A stretch of DNA of 25,364 nucleotides from an uncultured Collinsella sp. (GCA_900544425.1 UQUX01000010.1:1-25364); one strand, 5' to 3'; positions 13,517 through 23,000 are shown, counted from the first letter of the stretch. The notes: generated by a model from the letters alone, not told the origin. Numbers and translations: made by a program.

Positions 13517-14821
13517 ATGGCCAGAAAAACGCTTCGGACTATTATTTGCGGCGTACCCGCAGGAACGCTCATGCAAGATGAGAGCGGTCTAGTCAGTTTT
13601 GCCTACGATCAAGATTATGACGGGCCAGCCCTATCGACCAACATTCCCGTATCAAATCGCACATACGGCCAACAGGTCATGAATCCGTACTTGTTTGGCC
13701 TTCTGCCCGACAGCGAGGACCAACGAAAAGCGATTGCCGCCGAATTCGACGCCAGGCCCAATAATCCCGTTGCGCTGCTCAGCCATATCGGACTCGACTG
13801 TCCGGGCGGAGTGCAGTTTTGCGCCGAAGAAGATATCGACGCCGCCTTGCATCGCACTGGCGAATACCGCCCTATAGACGACCACGAGATTGCCTTGCGC
13901 CTCAAGTCGATCAGGGATGACCGCGAGGCATCGTGGATGGGCCTAGATGAAAGTTGGTCACTTGGAGGCAACCAGGGCAAGTTCGCACTCGCGCTCATAG
14001 ACGGTCGCTGGTGCGAATGCGTAGGTTCCTCGCCCACGACGCATATTTTCAAAAATGGCGTTATCGGATTTAAACTTGAAGCTCTTAATGAGTTTGTCTG
14101 CATGAAAAGCGCCCAGCGCGCGGGTATCGCAACGGCGAACGTTGAGTATCGCTTATTTGAGGACGAACCCGCCCTCATTGTTGAACGCTATGACCGTGTG
14201 AAAGCCAAAGACGGAACAATCATGCGTCTACACCAAGAAGACCTCTGTCAGGCCCTTGGAGTGATGCCCGCTCAAAAGTACACGGCAGACGGTGGCCCGA
14301 CCGCACGCGACATTCAGGAACTCCTCGTCAACACGAGCCATCATCAACTTAACCTGTATCTGTTTACGCAGATACTTTTCTTTAACGCCATCATCGGCGC
14401 ACCGGACGCGCATGCGAAGAACTATTCCCTGCTTCTTGGAAACGGCAGCACAGCTATGATGGCCCGTATGTATGACGTTGCATCGGGGCTGGCATACGAA
14501 CGCATGCGGCGAAAAGCGCGCCTTGCCATGAGCGTTGGCGGCGAAAATCGTGTGGGGCGCATCGGTCCAGGCGCTATCCGCCGATACCACGGTATGGGCG
14601 ACCCCGCGCTGGAGGCGGCGCTCACCGATGCCGGGCTATCCGAGAAGTTTTGCTTTGCGACCATGATGGACCTCGCCTACGAGGTACCCATTTGCATGGA
14701 AGAGGTCATGGACGAATACGCCGACCTGCCCGGCATGGCGGACCTGCGCGAGCATATGCTCGGCCCCGTCTGCGAAAACTGCCAGCGCACCCTCGACCTC
14801 ATCAAGGCGGATATGGGCTAG
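13517..14821 (+). CDS. hipA: HipA-type serine/threonine kinase toxin (434 aa)
   Basis: This is a full-length HipA. In the model proteins it phosphorylates glutamyl-tRNA synthetase or other translation factors and causes growth arrest. The N-subdomain is at residues 1-100 (LPDSEDQR, CPGGVQF). The nucleotide loop SLGGNQGK is at 148-155, and its S148 matches the autophosphorylated Ser150 of Escherichia coli HipA. HIFK gives the ATP lysine K179, LIVERYDR is at 220-227 and LHQEDLCQALG is at 238-248. The catalytic loop GAPDAHAKN carries D297, and YDVASGL carries D320. All catalytic residues are intact. The ATG follows AAGGGAG and is 3 nt after hipB. A bidirectional terminator separates it from the convergent pepD. 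The substrate cannot be read from sequence. Confidence 0.92.
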   Translation: MARKTLRTIICGVPAGTLMQDESGLVSFAYDQDYDGPALSTNIPVSNRTYGQQVMNPYLFGLLPDSEDQRKAIAAEFDARPNNPVALLSHIGLDCPGGVQFCAEEDIDAALHRTGEYRPIDDHEIALRLKSIRDDREASWMGLDESWSLGGNQGKFALALIDGRWCECVGSSPTTHIFKNGVIGFKLEALNEFVCMKSAQRAGIATANVEYRLFEDEPALIVERYDRVKAKDGTIMRLHQEDLCQALGVMPAQKYTADGGPTARDIQELLVNTSHHQLNLYLFTQILFFNAIIGAPDAHAKNYSLLLGNGSTAMMARMYDVASGLAYERMRRKARLAMSVGGENRVGRIGPGAIRRYHGMGDPALEAALTDAGLSEKFCFATMMDLAYEVPICMEEVMDEYADLPGMADLREHMLGPVCENCQRTLDLIKADMG

Positions 14822-14851
14822 GTGTCCGTAATCTCCCATTTCCCAAAAGAA

Positions 14852-14891
14852 GAGAGGAGGCACCCGTCGCAAAAGCTCGGGTGCCCCCTCT
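14852..14891. terminator. Bidirectional terminator between hipA and pepD
   Basis: A 15-bp stem (14852-14866 with 14877-14891) contains GGCACCCG/CGGGTGCC. Its single imperfect pair is A-C on the plus strand and G-U on the minus strand, and TCTTTT follows on the minus strand. It therefore suits pepD slightly better but serves both convergent genes. Confidence 0.65.
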
Positions 14892-14947
14892 CATAATGTC
14901 ATTTGCAATCCACCAGCACGTGGCTCGGACTGCTGCTAGCGCAACCT

Positions 14948-16405
14948 TTACGCAGCGAGGCGCTTGAGGACGTCGATGAGCAGCTCGTAGAAGCGCTCGG
15001 CAGAAGCGAGCTCCATGCTCTCGTCCGGGGTGTGGACATCGGAGAGCGTCGGGCCCACGGCGATGGCGTCCAGGCCGTGCAGGGCCTCGGCAAACAGGCC
15101 GCACTCAAGGCCGGCGTGAATGGACTCGATTCGTAGCTCGGAGCCAAAGAGCTCGCGATAGCTCTCGACAAAGATGTCGCGGACCGGCGAATGCTCGGCA
15201 TAGCTCCAGCCGGGATACTCGAACTCAAACTTGGCGTCGAATCCCAGGACATCGGCCAGCGTCTGCAGGCGGTCCTTGAACTCGTTCTGCAGCGAGGTGA
15301 TCGAGGAGCGCGGGGACAGCATGATCTTGACTTGGTCGTCAGAGGTGGCAACCACGCCGATGTTGGAGGAAACCTCGACGGAGCCGTCGGTGGCGACATT
15401 GCGGCGGATCACACCGTTGGGGGCAAGACGCAGAGCGCGAATAAGGGCAAGTGCGGACTTTTCGTCCATGGCCTCGACCTCAGTGTTGTCGGCAATCTCA
15501 ACCGTGCAGGTAAAGCCGGGGTCGAAGACCTCGAGCTCGGCAGTAACGTCGGCGATGATGCCCTTTGCGATCTGGGCCGCGGCCTCGGCTGCAGCGTGGT
15601 CGGCGTAGACCAGCTCGGCCTTGCACTCACGGTTGATGGCGTTGTCCTTGGTGCCGCCGTTAAAGCTAACGATGGCGGGCTCGCCGGCAACCATCAGGCG
15701 GTCGATGATGCGGGCCATGATGAGGTTGCCGTTGCCGCGCTCCAGGTTGATATCGCTGCCGGAGTGGCCGCCCAGCAGGCCGGAGATGTCGAGCGTGAGG
15801 GTGCTACCGGTCTTGTGCTCGCGCGCGATCGGGCAGGTGTAGGTAACGACGACGCCGCCGGCACAGCTGACGGTGGCAACGCCCTCTTCCTCGGAGTCAA
15901 GGTTGATCATGGTGCGGGCGCTAATCTGGGACTTGTCGAGCGTCTCGGCGCCGACCAGGCCAGTCTCCTCGTCGGTGGTGAACACGCACTCGAGGGCCGG
16001 ATGGGTAATCGAATCGTCGTTGAGCACGGTAAGCATAAGCGCGACGGCAATACCGTTGTCGGCGCCCAGAGTGGTGCCGTTAGCGGTGAGGACGCCGTCC
16101 TTGACGACCAGGTCGATACCATCGGTCGTAAAGTCGTGCTCAACGGAGCCCAACTTGTCGCACACCATATCGATGTGGCCCTGCAGCATCACGGTCGGGG
16201 CATTCTCGGCACCGGCAGATGCGGGCTTGCGAATGATGACGTTGTAGACCTCGTCCTGGTACACATCGAGACCGCGCTCCTTGGCAAACGCAACCAGGAA
16301 ATCGCTGATGCCCTTCTCGTTGCCAGACCCACGGGAGATCGCGCTGACCTCCTCAAAGAAATGGAACAGCTGGGCGGGCTCGTAGCCGGTAATCTTGTAG
16401 TCCAT
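14948..16405 (-). CDS. pepD: Aminoacyl-histidine dipeptidase PepD, M20 family (485 aa)
   Basis: This is a cytoplasmic zinc dipeptidase (peptidase D, Xaa-His and broad dipeptides). The metal site of the M20 clan is visible: H77 and D79 in LQGHIDMVCDK, D116 in LGADNGIA, and E146-E147 in TTDEETG. Later come DSEEEG and the lid-domain motif GGHSGSDI, with HAGLECG near the C-terminus supplying the last ligand region. The length equals Escherichia coli PepD. The ATG at 16405 has AAGGAGG 5 nt upstream; a longer frame to 16510 is not needed. It is a single-gene unit between two terminators, with a possible promoter at 16450-16478. It lies between clpC and disA, where radA is found in Firmicutes. Confidence 0.94.
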   Translation of the reverse strand: MDYKITGYEPAQLFHFFEEVSAISRGSGNEKGISDFLVAFAKERGLDVYQDEVYNVIIRKPASAGAENAPTVMLQGHIDMVCDKLGSVEHDFTTDGIDLVVKDGVLTANGTTLGADNGIAVALMLTVLNDDSITHPALECVFTTDEETGLVGAETLDKSQISARTMINLDSEEEGVATVSCAGGVVVTYTCPIAREHKTGSTLTLDISGLLGGHSGSDINLERGNGNLIMARIIDRLMVAGEPAIVSFNGGTKDNAINRECKAELVYADHAAAEAAAQIAKGIIADVTAELEVFDPGFTCTVEIADNTEVEAMDEKSALALIRALRLAPNGVIRRNVATDGSVEVSSNIGVVATSDDQVKIMLSPRSSITSLQNEFKDRLQTLADVLGFDAKFEFEYPGWSYAEHSPVRDIFVESYRELFGSELRIESIHAGLECGLFAEALHGLDAIAVGPTLSDVHTPDESMELASAERFYELLIDVLKRLAA

Positions 16406-16449
16406 GGTGCCTCCTTGGCGCAACTGGTTAGACAGTAAGACATGCGACT

Positions 16450-16478
16450 TGTATATTCCCAGACTTTGCGTGCATAAA
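16450..16478 (-). promoter_or_regulatory. Candidate promoter of pepD
   Basis: On the minus strand TTTATG (16478-16473) and TATACA (16455-16450) are spaced by 17 bp, 44 bp before the ATG. Both boxes are imperfect. Confidence 0.4.
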
Positions 16479-16562
16479 CCAGTCGAAAACGCCGAGCGCC
16501 CTCGCATCATCGGCTAACGGTGGACCGTATAGCGTAACGGTCACAACTTCCGCAGCTCTACA

Positions 16563-16594
16563 AATCGAGGCGCCCTTTCCGGAGCGCCTCGATT
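16563..16594 (-). terminator. Terminator of clpC
   Basis: AATCGAGGCGC (16563-16573) is the perfect complement of GCGCCTCGATT (16584-16594), an 11-bp stem with a 10-nt loop. On the minus strand the stem ends in TT and continues TGTAG. It lies about 25 nt after the clpC stop. Confidence 0.65.
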
Positions 16595-16619
16595 GCGCGT
16601 ATCAAATTGTCGCCACGCC

Positions 16620-17954
16620 CTACAGCGCGCCGGAACCGGCTTGCATCATGCCGCCGGGGCCCGAGGTCACGCCGCCGCTCACGGGCGCGGCGTTGCCGGT
16701 GTGCGGTACCGCCGGGGCGGTATCGCCACCAAGCGTGCCCGCCGGACGCGGTGCCGGGATCTCGCCCGTGCCGCGGCTAAAGACAAACTTGCCATCGGCC
16801 ACGTCGCACAGGACGGTATCGCCCTCGCCCCACTCGCCAGCCAGCAGTTCCTCGGACAGCGGATCCTCGATGAGCTTTTGGATGGCACGACGCAGCGGAC
16901 GCGCGCCGTTGGTGAGGTCGGTACCCTCCGCCACAATCTTGTCGTAGGCCGCATCGGTAAGCTTGATGTTCATGCCGTTTGCGATCAGGCGCTGGCGCAG
17001 ATCGTCCACCAGCAGGTGCGCAATCTTGGTCAGGTTCTCGCCCGAGAGCTTCTGGAACACCACGATGTCGTCGATACGGTTGAGCAGCTCGGGGCGGAAC
17101 AGGCGCTTGAGCTCGCCCATCGCGCGGCCGCGGATCTCACTCGAGGTGAGGCCCTGCTCGCCGGTGGTGCCAAAGCCAACGCTCGCATCCTGCGCGATCT
17201 CGCGGGCGCCCACGTTTGACGTCATGATGATCACCGTATTGCGGAAGTCGACCGTCTTGCCCTGGCTATCGGTCAGACGGCCCTCCTCCAACACCTGCAG
17301 CAGGATATTGAAGATGTCGGGGTGCGCCTTCTCGATCTCGTCGAATAGCACGACCGAGTACGGGTGACGGCGAACAGCCTTGGTGAGCTGGCCGCCCTCG
17401 TCGTGGCCCACATAGCCCGGGGGGCTACCGATGAGCTTGGAGACCTCGAACTCACTGCCAAACTCCGACATATCGAAGCTGATGAGCGCGTCCTTGCTGC
17501 CAAAGAGATACTCGGCGAGCGTCTTGGCGAGCTCGGTTTTGCCCGTGCCGGTGGGGCCCAGGAAGATAAAGCTGCCGCCGGGGCGACGCGGGTCCTTGAG
17601 CGGCGAGCGGCTGCGGCGCACGGCCTTGGCAACGGCCTCGACGGCCTCGTCCTGACCGATGATGCGCGTCTTGAGCACGCTTTCGGCCTGCAGCAGGCGG
17701 CGGCTCTCGCTCTCGGTGAGCGAGGACACCGGCACGCCCGAGGTCACGGACACGATGTCGGCAATCTGGGAGACATCGATGGTGAGCGGGCTGGCGTCGA
17801 GCTCGGCCGTCCAGGCAGCCTTGGCCTCGGCGAGCTCAATCTCGGCAGCCTTTTGCTGCTCGGTGATCTCGGCGGCCTTGTTCATGTCGTCGCTCTCGGT
17901 GGCCTCCTGCGCGGCGGCCTTAAGCTCCTCCACGCGATGCTCGGCCTCGCGCAC
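16620..17954 (-). CDS. clpC: ClpC ATPase, C-terminal fragment (second AAA+ domain), out of frame with the N-terminal part
   Basis: This is the downstream half of a broken clpC. It opens with a coiled-coil stretch rich in Ala and Glu (the middle-domain region), then the linker IADIVSVTSGVPVSSL. The D2 AAA+ domain has Walker A GPTGTGKT at 133-140, pore-loop GYVGHDEGGQL, Walker B VVLFDEIEKAHP near 201-212 and the NRIDDIVVF sensor region. A Gly/Pro/Ala-rich tail of about 50 residues ends in QAGSGAL and is longer than in Bacillus ClpC. The first codon in frame is a GTG at 17954 without a convincing ribosome site, so it is probably not translated on its own. Homology continues upstream of this start (APEP), showing it is the remainder of the gene at 17963-19174. 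Confidence 0.85.
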   Translation of the reverse strand: MREAEHRVEELKAAAQEATESDDMNKAAEITEQQKAAEIELAEAKAAWTAELDASPLTIDVSQIADIVSVTSGVPVSSLTESESRRLLQAESVLKTRIIGQDEAVEAVAKAVRRSRSPLKDPRRPGGSFIFLGPTGTGKTELAKTLAEYLFGSKDALISFDMSEFGSEFEVSKLIGSPPGYVGHDEGGQLTKAVRRHPYSVVLFDEIEKAHPDIFNILLQVLEEGRLTDSQGKTVDFRNTVIIMTSNVGAREIAQDASVGFGTTGEQGLTSSEIRGRAMGELKRLFRPELLNRIDDIVVFQKLSGENLTKIAHLLVDDLRQRLIANGMNIKLTDAAYDKIVAEGTDLTNGARPLRRAIQKLIEDPLSEELLAGEWGEGDTVLCDVADGKFVFSRGTGEIPAPRPAGTLGGDTAPAVPHTGNAAPVSGGVTSGPGGMMQAGSGAL

Positions 17955-19174
17955 CGGCTCGGGCGCGCGGAGAGGTTCGCGGCGGCCTCGATAGCACCCT
18001 GCGTATAGCGCACATGGTGGTGCTCCTCGTAGCGCGGCTTGAGCGCGGTCAGGATCTTGACCGTGTCCTCGACGCTCGGCTCCTCGACATCGATGGTCTG
18101 GAAGCGACGCTCGAAGGCCGGGTCCTTGGTGAGGTACTTGCGGAATTCCTCGGCCGTGGTGGCGCCGATAATCTGGAAGGCACCGCGCGCGAGCACGGGC
18201 TTGAGCATGGAGCTCGCGTCGATGGAGCCCTCGGCAGAGCCGGCACCGATGATGGTGTGCATCTCGTCAATAAACAGGATGACGTCGTCAGCTTCGGTGG
18301 CCTCCTGGATCACGTTCTTGAGGCGCTCCTCAAACTCACCGCGATACTTGGCGCCCGCAACGAGGCCCGGCAGGTCGAGCGTCCAGATGTTCTGGTTCAT
18401 AAGGTTCTCGGGCACGTTGCCAGCTGCAATCTGCTGAGCCAGACCCTCGACGATGGCCGTCTTGCCCACGCCGGGGTCGCCCAAGATAAGCGGATTGTTC
18501 TTGGTGCGACGCGAAAGGATCTCCATCATACGCTGGACTTCCTTTTCGCGACCAATTACAGGGTCGAGCTCGCCGTCGCGCGCCTTCTGCGTAAGGTTGG
18601 TGGCGAACTGCTTAAGCGTATCGGTGCCGCTCCCCTTTTGCTGCGACGCGTCCGAGCCGCTAAAGAACGGCAGGCCCGCACCGGGACGCCCGGCACCGGC
18701 GCCGGCGAGCGGACGCTTCTTGTCCTGGTCCTTGGCGGTAAGTTTCTCGATAGCCTTTTTGATGGAGGCGGACGACACACCCAGGCGCATGAGGATGTCC
18801 ATGGCCATGCCGTTACCCTCTTCGACGATGCCAATCAGCAAGTGCTCGGTCGACACGTAGGTCTGGTTGTTCTCACGTGCCACGCGGAAGGAGCGCTCCA
18901 TCACGCTAATGACGAGCGGCGTAAAGGCAAGCTTGGCAGCCTCGGTCTCCTCGCTGGGCTCGGGAACCGTGGTCTGGACCTCCTTGAGGGTGTCCATGAT
19001 GTCGTCGTAGGAGATATCAAGCGAGCGCAGCGCCTCGGCAGCGATGCCCTCGTCCTCCTTGGCGAGTGCAAGCAGCAGGTGCTCGGTGCCCACCTTATTT
19101 GAGTGCAGATCGAGCGCCTCCTGTTTGGCCATCGACATGACCTTGCGCGCTCGATCGGTAAATCTATCTAACAT
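17882..19174 (-). CDS. clpC: ClpC ATPase, N-terminal fragment (Clp-N repeats and first AAA+ domain), frameshifted
   Basis: ClpC is the unfoldase partner of ClpP protease. This half starts at the ATG at 19174 after AAGGAAA. It carries two Clp-N repeats (about 5-70 and 80-145, with TEHLLLAL and TEHLLIGI) and a linker. The D1 AAA+ domain has Walker A GDPGVGKT at 232-239, Walker B ILFIDE at 299-304 and the arginine finger region DPAFERRF. True homology stops at ANLSAR (residue 404, about 17963). The next 26 residues are frameshift junk ending at 17882. The expected family segment of about 30 residues, with a DRFLPDKAIDLIDEA-like core (the D1 small subdomain), is missing. The frames imply that 3n+1 bases were lost. 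It may be a true pseudogene or an assembly error. Confidence 0.88.
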   Translation of the reverse strand: MLDRFTDRARKVMSMAKQEALDLHSNKVGTEHLLLALAKEDEGIAAEALRSLDISYDDIMDTLKEVQTTVPEPSEETEAAKLAFTPLVISVMERSFRVARENNQTYVSTEHLLIGIVEEGNGMAMDILMRLGVSSASIKKAIEKLTAKDQDKKRPLAGAGAGRPGAGLPFFSGSDASQQKGSGTDTLKQFATNLTQKARDGELDPVIGREKEVQRMMEILSRRTKNNPLILGDPGVGKTAIVEGLAQQIAAGNVPENLMNQNIWTLDLPGLVAGAKYRGEFEERLKNVIQEATEADDVILFIDEMHTIIGAGSAEGSIDASSMLKPVLARGAFQIIGATTAEEFRKYLTKDPAFERRFQTIDVEEPSVEDTVKILTALKPRYEEHHHVRYTQGAIEAAANLSARPSRCARPSIAWRSLRPPRRRPPRATT

Positions 19175-19205
19175 GCTCGTTTCCTTACATGAGTTCATCG
19201 AAATC

Positions 19206-19233
19206 AAAACGCCCGCCCGTCGGCGGCGCTTTT
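19206..19233 (-). terminator. Terminator-like hairpin in the clpC leader
   Basis: AAAACGCCCGCC (19206-19217) and GGCGGCGCTTTT (19222-19233) form a GC-rich hairpin with A/T flanks. On the minus strand it is followed by TTTTGATTT and ends only about 30 nt before the clpC start. It could end the tetR transcript or attenuate clpC. Confidence 0.45.
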
Positions 19234-19256
19234 GTCTCTTTACCCACAGGTTGTCT

Positions 19257-19285
19257 ATGTTAACAGCTGGAGGAATATCTATAAA
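19257..19285 (-). promoter_or_regulatory. Weak candidate clpC promoter
   Basis: On the minus strand TTTATA (19285-19280) and TAACAT (19262-19257) have 17-bp spacing. It lies upstream of the leader hairpin. No CtsR or HspR (HAIR) operator is seen nearby. Confidence 0.3.
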
Positions 19286-19314
19286 CCCGGCTCACATGAA
19301 TGCAGGTTATGACC

Positions 19315-19340
19315 GCATCGCGGGACTCACCGCGCGATGC
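19315..19340. other. Perfect 8-bp inverted repeat downstream of tetR
   Basis: GCATCGCG (19315-19322) and CGCGATGC (19333-19340) pair perfectly with a 10-nt loop. It begins about 26 nt after the tetR stop and has no U tract. Confidence 0.4.
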
Positions 19341-19366
19341 GCGACAGGCGCCCCGCAAGAGAAACC

Positions 19367-20056
19367 CTAGGCGTCTTTCACCACGTCGGGACTCGTCGCA
19401 CGCGATGCGCGATAGGCATCGGCCTCCTTGGAGACGCGTTCGAGCAGCTCGGATGTATCGACGCCCTCGACTTGCGCGACCGTTTCCACCGTCTGCATGG
19501 CGACCGCCCTCAGGTACGCGCACGCGCTGTCCCCCGGCTGCTCGAGGTCTATCTCCTCGCCGCCCTCCCGGGCAAAGCCGACCGCCATCACAAAGCCCAT
19601 GATGCCCGAGACCAGAAAGCCCACCGCAAAGCTCGAATCTGCCTTGAGCTCTTCTCCGTCGGGGTGGACGATCTCTCTCACGCGGTCGATGATGATCGTA
19701 TGGATGCCCTGCACGACCTGCTCGGCGGCACCCGCCCTCATGGTGATGACGATGCGCCGCAGCAGGCAGCGGACGTCGCGCCGGTCGAACGCCGAAAGGT
19801 CGCCCTCGCTCGAAAAATGCCAGAGGGCATCGGTGATGAGCTCGTTATCCTGCAGCAGCTGGGCTATGGCGATGGCGACGAGTTCATCGAAATCGTGAAA
19901 ATAGTAGTAAAACGTTCCGCGATTGCACTGGGCGGCGCGGGTCACCTCGCCAACCGACAGCTCGAAGATGCTGTTGTTCTCGATGAGCTCCCAAAACGCC
20001 TCGATGATACGGGTGCGTGCATCGGGCGCATCGGCGTCCTTACGCGGTCTCGCCAT
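19367..20056 (-). CDS. TetR/AcrR-family transcriptional regulator (229 aa)
   Basis: The N-terminal helix-turn-helix is typical: ARTRIIEAFWELIENNSIFELSVGEVTRAAQCNRGTFYYYF in residues about 13-54, shown here by its TRAAQCNRGTFYYYF core. The C-terminal half is helical and should bind an effector. The ATG at 20056 is preferred over a GTG at 20065. It overlaps the last 17 bases of the dehydratase-activase gene, so the two are one operon and translation is probably coupled. A perfect 21-bp palindrome in the promoter of that operon is the likely binding site, giving negative autoregulation. The ligand is unknown; an acyl-CoA or related metabolite would fit the partner gene. Confidence 0.88.
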   Translation of the reverse strand: MARPRKDADAPDARTRIIEAFWELIENNSIFELSVGEVTRAAQCNRGTFYYYFHDFDELVAIAIAQLLQDNELITDALWHFSSEGDLSAFDRRDVRCLLRRIVITMRAGAAEQVVQGIHTIIIDRVREIVHPDGEELKADSSFAVGFLVSGIMGFVMAVGFAREGGEEIDLEQPGDSACAYLRAVAMQTVETVAQVEGVDTSELLERVSKEADAYRASRATSPDVVKDA

Positions 20057-23000
20057 GCGCCTCACCGCACCCCTGCGCCTTGGCGTTCATGATGAGCATC
20101 TGAAGACGGTTCTCCACGTTGGCGAAGCTCACGTCGGGATCGTAGTCGAGCGGCAGGAACTGCGCCGTGGGATACTGCTCCTTGAGCGCATGGATGAGCC
20201 CGCGCCCCACGACATGGTTGGGCAGACACCCGAACGGCTGCAGGATCACGAAGTTGCGGCAGCCGCGCTTGGCGTGCTCGAGAATCTCCGCCGGAATCAG
20301 CACGCCCTCGCCCGCATCGAACGTATGGTGCAGGATCTTATCGCTCGCGCGCACGAGCTCGGGCATGCGCGTCGGCGGCTCGTAGAGCGGGCTCGCCGCG
20401 CCCAGGCGGTCGCAACGGTCGTGCGCGAGCTCGAACAGGTTGTCCGCCGTGGCGTACCAGGCCTTTTCGGGCAGCGACAGGTCGACGTGGAACTCGCGCG
20501 ACTGCGCATGCTTGTAGAAATAGGTCTTGCGGATCACGTCGGTCATGCGCGCCTCGATGACCTCGAGCCCGTTGTCCTCGAGGTAGCGCTCGATCTCGTG
20601 GTTGGCGCCGAGATGGAAATTGAGCAGGTACTCGCCCACGATGAGAACGGTCGGATGCGGGTTCGAGCGGTCGTACGGAACGGCGTCCATGATCGCAAGC
20701 GCGCGTTTGAAGCCCGTCGCCTGGCCTCTCAGCCCGGAGCGCTCCATGCCCTCGATAACCTCATCGAGCGCGCGGTCGAACGCAGCGTCCGCCGCGCCCT
20801 TCTCGAGCTCGTAGGGACGGATGCGCCTAAGCATAGCCTCGAGGGCATCGATCATGGGAAGACCGTAGGCGATCTGGATGCTCGGGCCAAGGCCGAGCTT
20901 GAAGCCCGGATGCGCATTGTGGGCATCGACGTCGTCGTTGGTGAGCACCGGGACATAGTCGTATCCCGCGTCGTCGAGCGCGCGGCGCAGCAGGGGCATG
21001 TAGTGCGTCAGGCGGCAGTCGCCGATATACTTGCCAGTCACCACGGCGACGTCGTGCGGGTCGTACTTACCGCTCTCGAGTGCCGCGAGCGCCTCGCCGA
21101 TCACGATTTGCGCGGGGAAGCAGATGTCGTTGTGCACATAGCGTTTGCCCAGGCGGATGGCATCCTCGCGCCCGATATCAAGGGCCTCGGCGCGCACGCC
21201 CTGATTGCGCATCGCCGCGGTCATGAGCCTGCAGAACGCATGGGAGGTGTTGGGGACCAGCGCGATCTTGTCGTGCCGGTCGCGCTTGGTGTACTTGACC
21301 TTATACGGGTCGTCGAGCGGATGGACCGCGTGCACCCGGGCGCCCTCGGCACGCTCCTCCGCGCGACGACGGTTGACCGACTCGATAAACGAACGCACGC
21401 GAATGCCCATGGGACCGGCGACGTCGCTCTCATCGAGCTTGATCATCATCGGAACCTTGGAGCCCATCTCGCCCATCATGCGCGCGATCTCGTCGGTGAG
21501 ATACGCATCGTGGCCGCAGCCGAAGCTGCCCATCTGCACGAGCTCGAGCTCGGGCGTCGATGCGACGATGACCGCGCACGACAGCATGCGCGCATGGTAG
21601 TTGTTCACGATGTCGATGCGGCTGTTGGAAAGATCGACGTTGCAGACCCCCGGCACCGCATCGGGCGTCAGCACGGGGATGCCGCGCTCAGAGAAGAGCT
21701 TGGGCAGCCCGTGGTTGACCAGCGGGTCGTTGTGGTACGGGCGCGAAGCGATCACCACCGCGTAGCCGCCGTCCTCGCGCACGTTCTCGAGCACCTGCCT
21801 GCCGCGCAGCTGCAGCTGGTTCTCAAACGTCTCCTGCGCGCGGTCCGCCTGCTCGGTCGCCTTGGCAACCAGGTCGGCATCGATATCGAAGGTCTCCTTG
21901 CACCACGCCTTGAGCTGGCGGTTTCGGTCGCCCTCGTCGTACCAGTGGAACAGCGGCGTATCGAACGGAACGCCGAAACGCTCCTCCGGGTTATCGGAAT
22001 TGCGCATCACGTAGGGGTATCCCTTTACGACGGCGCACATCCACTCGCTGGTAGAGGCGGTGTTTTCGGTGGGCACCGTCGTGATGATGGGCATGAAGAT
22101 GCGGTCGACGCCGGCGTCGACGAGATTGCGGATGTGCCCGTGGACGAGCTTGGCCGGGAAGCACACGGTGTCGGATGTGACGTGCGCCAGACCGCGCTCG
22201 TACATCGCCTTGGTGCTGCGTCCCGAGACGCGCACCTTAAAGCCGAGCGTGCTGAAGAACGTCGACCAGAACGGCATGGTGTCCCAGAACTCGAGCACAC
22301 GGGGAATGCCGATCGTGACATCGCGCCCCCCGCAGACGGGAACCGTGGGGTACGACTCGAACAGCAGCTTCTCGCGGTCGACAAAGAGATTGGGGGCAGC
22401 CGCGGTCCGGTCGCGCCCCGTGCCGGGTGCCTGTGCCTCGCAAGCACCCTGCGGACGCAGCTCCTCCGCCGCGGGAACCTCGCGCACGAGCTCATCCCAT
22501 GAGATGGCGCCGCCGCGCGGGCAGCGATTGCCCGTGACGTAAAGCGAGCCGTCGCCAAATGCCACGACCGCGCGCTGGCAGCGGTTGTTGCACCGACGGC
22601 AGGTAACGCCGCCGAACTCGCGATGCTCGAAGCGCTCCACGGCATCGAGCCCGATAAACGACGTGCCGGCGTCGCCCTTGCGGCATTCCCCGCGCGCGAG
22701 CAGGGCGATACCGATAGCGCCCATCAGCCCCGGGTGGGGCGCACGCGTGACGGGTTTGCCCAGATACTGCTCGAATGCGCGCAGCACCGCGTCGTTTCGG
22801 AACGTGCCGCCCTGGACGACGACTTTGTCGCCCAGACGGTTGAGATTTGAAACGCGAATGACCTTGGTGAACACGTTCTCGATAATCGAACGGCAGAGAC
22901 CGGCCATGATGTCGCCCGGACCCTTACCGCGCCGCTGCTCGGAAACGACGCTGCTGTTCATGAACACCGTGCAGCGGCTGCCGAGAACGGCGGGGGCTTT

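Noticed and set aside
15191..16438. 415-codon plus-strand frame, and similar long frames at 184-1329, 8865-9740, 6882-7847 and 18014-19102
   Set aside because: All are exact antisense shadows of pepD, the helicase gene, cysS, yacP/rlmB and clpC, without ribosome sites or recognisable domains.
19923..22502. 859-codon plus-strand open frame
   Set aside because: It is antisense to the well-supported activase gene, has no family motifs, and is Arg/His/Leu/Val-rich as expected from the reverse frame of GC-rich codons.
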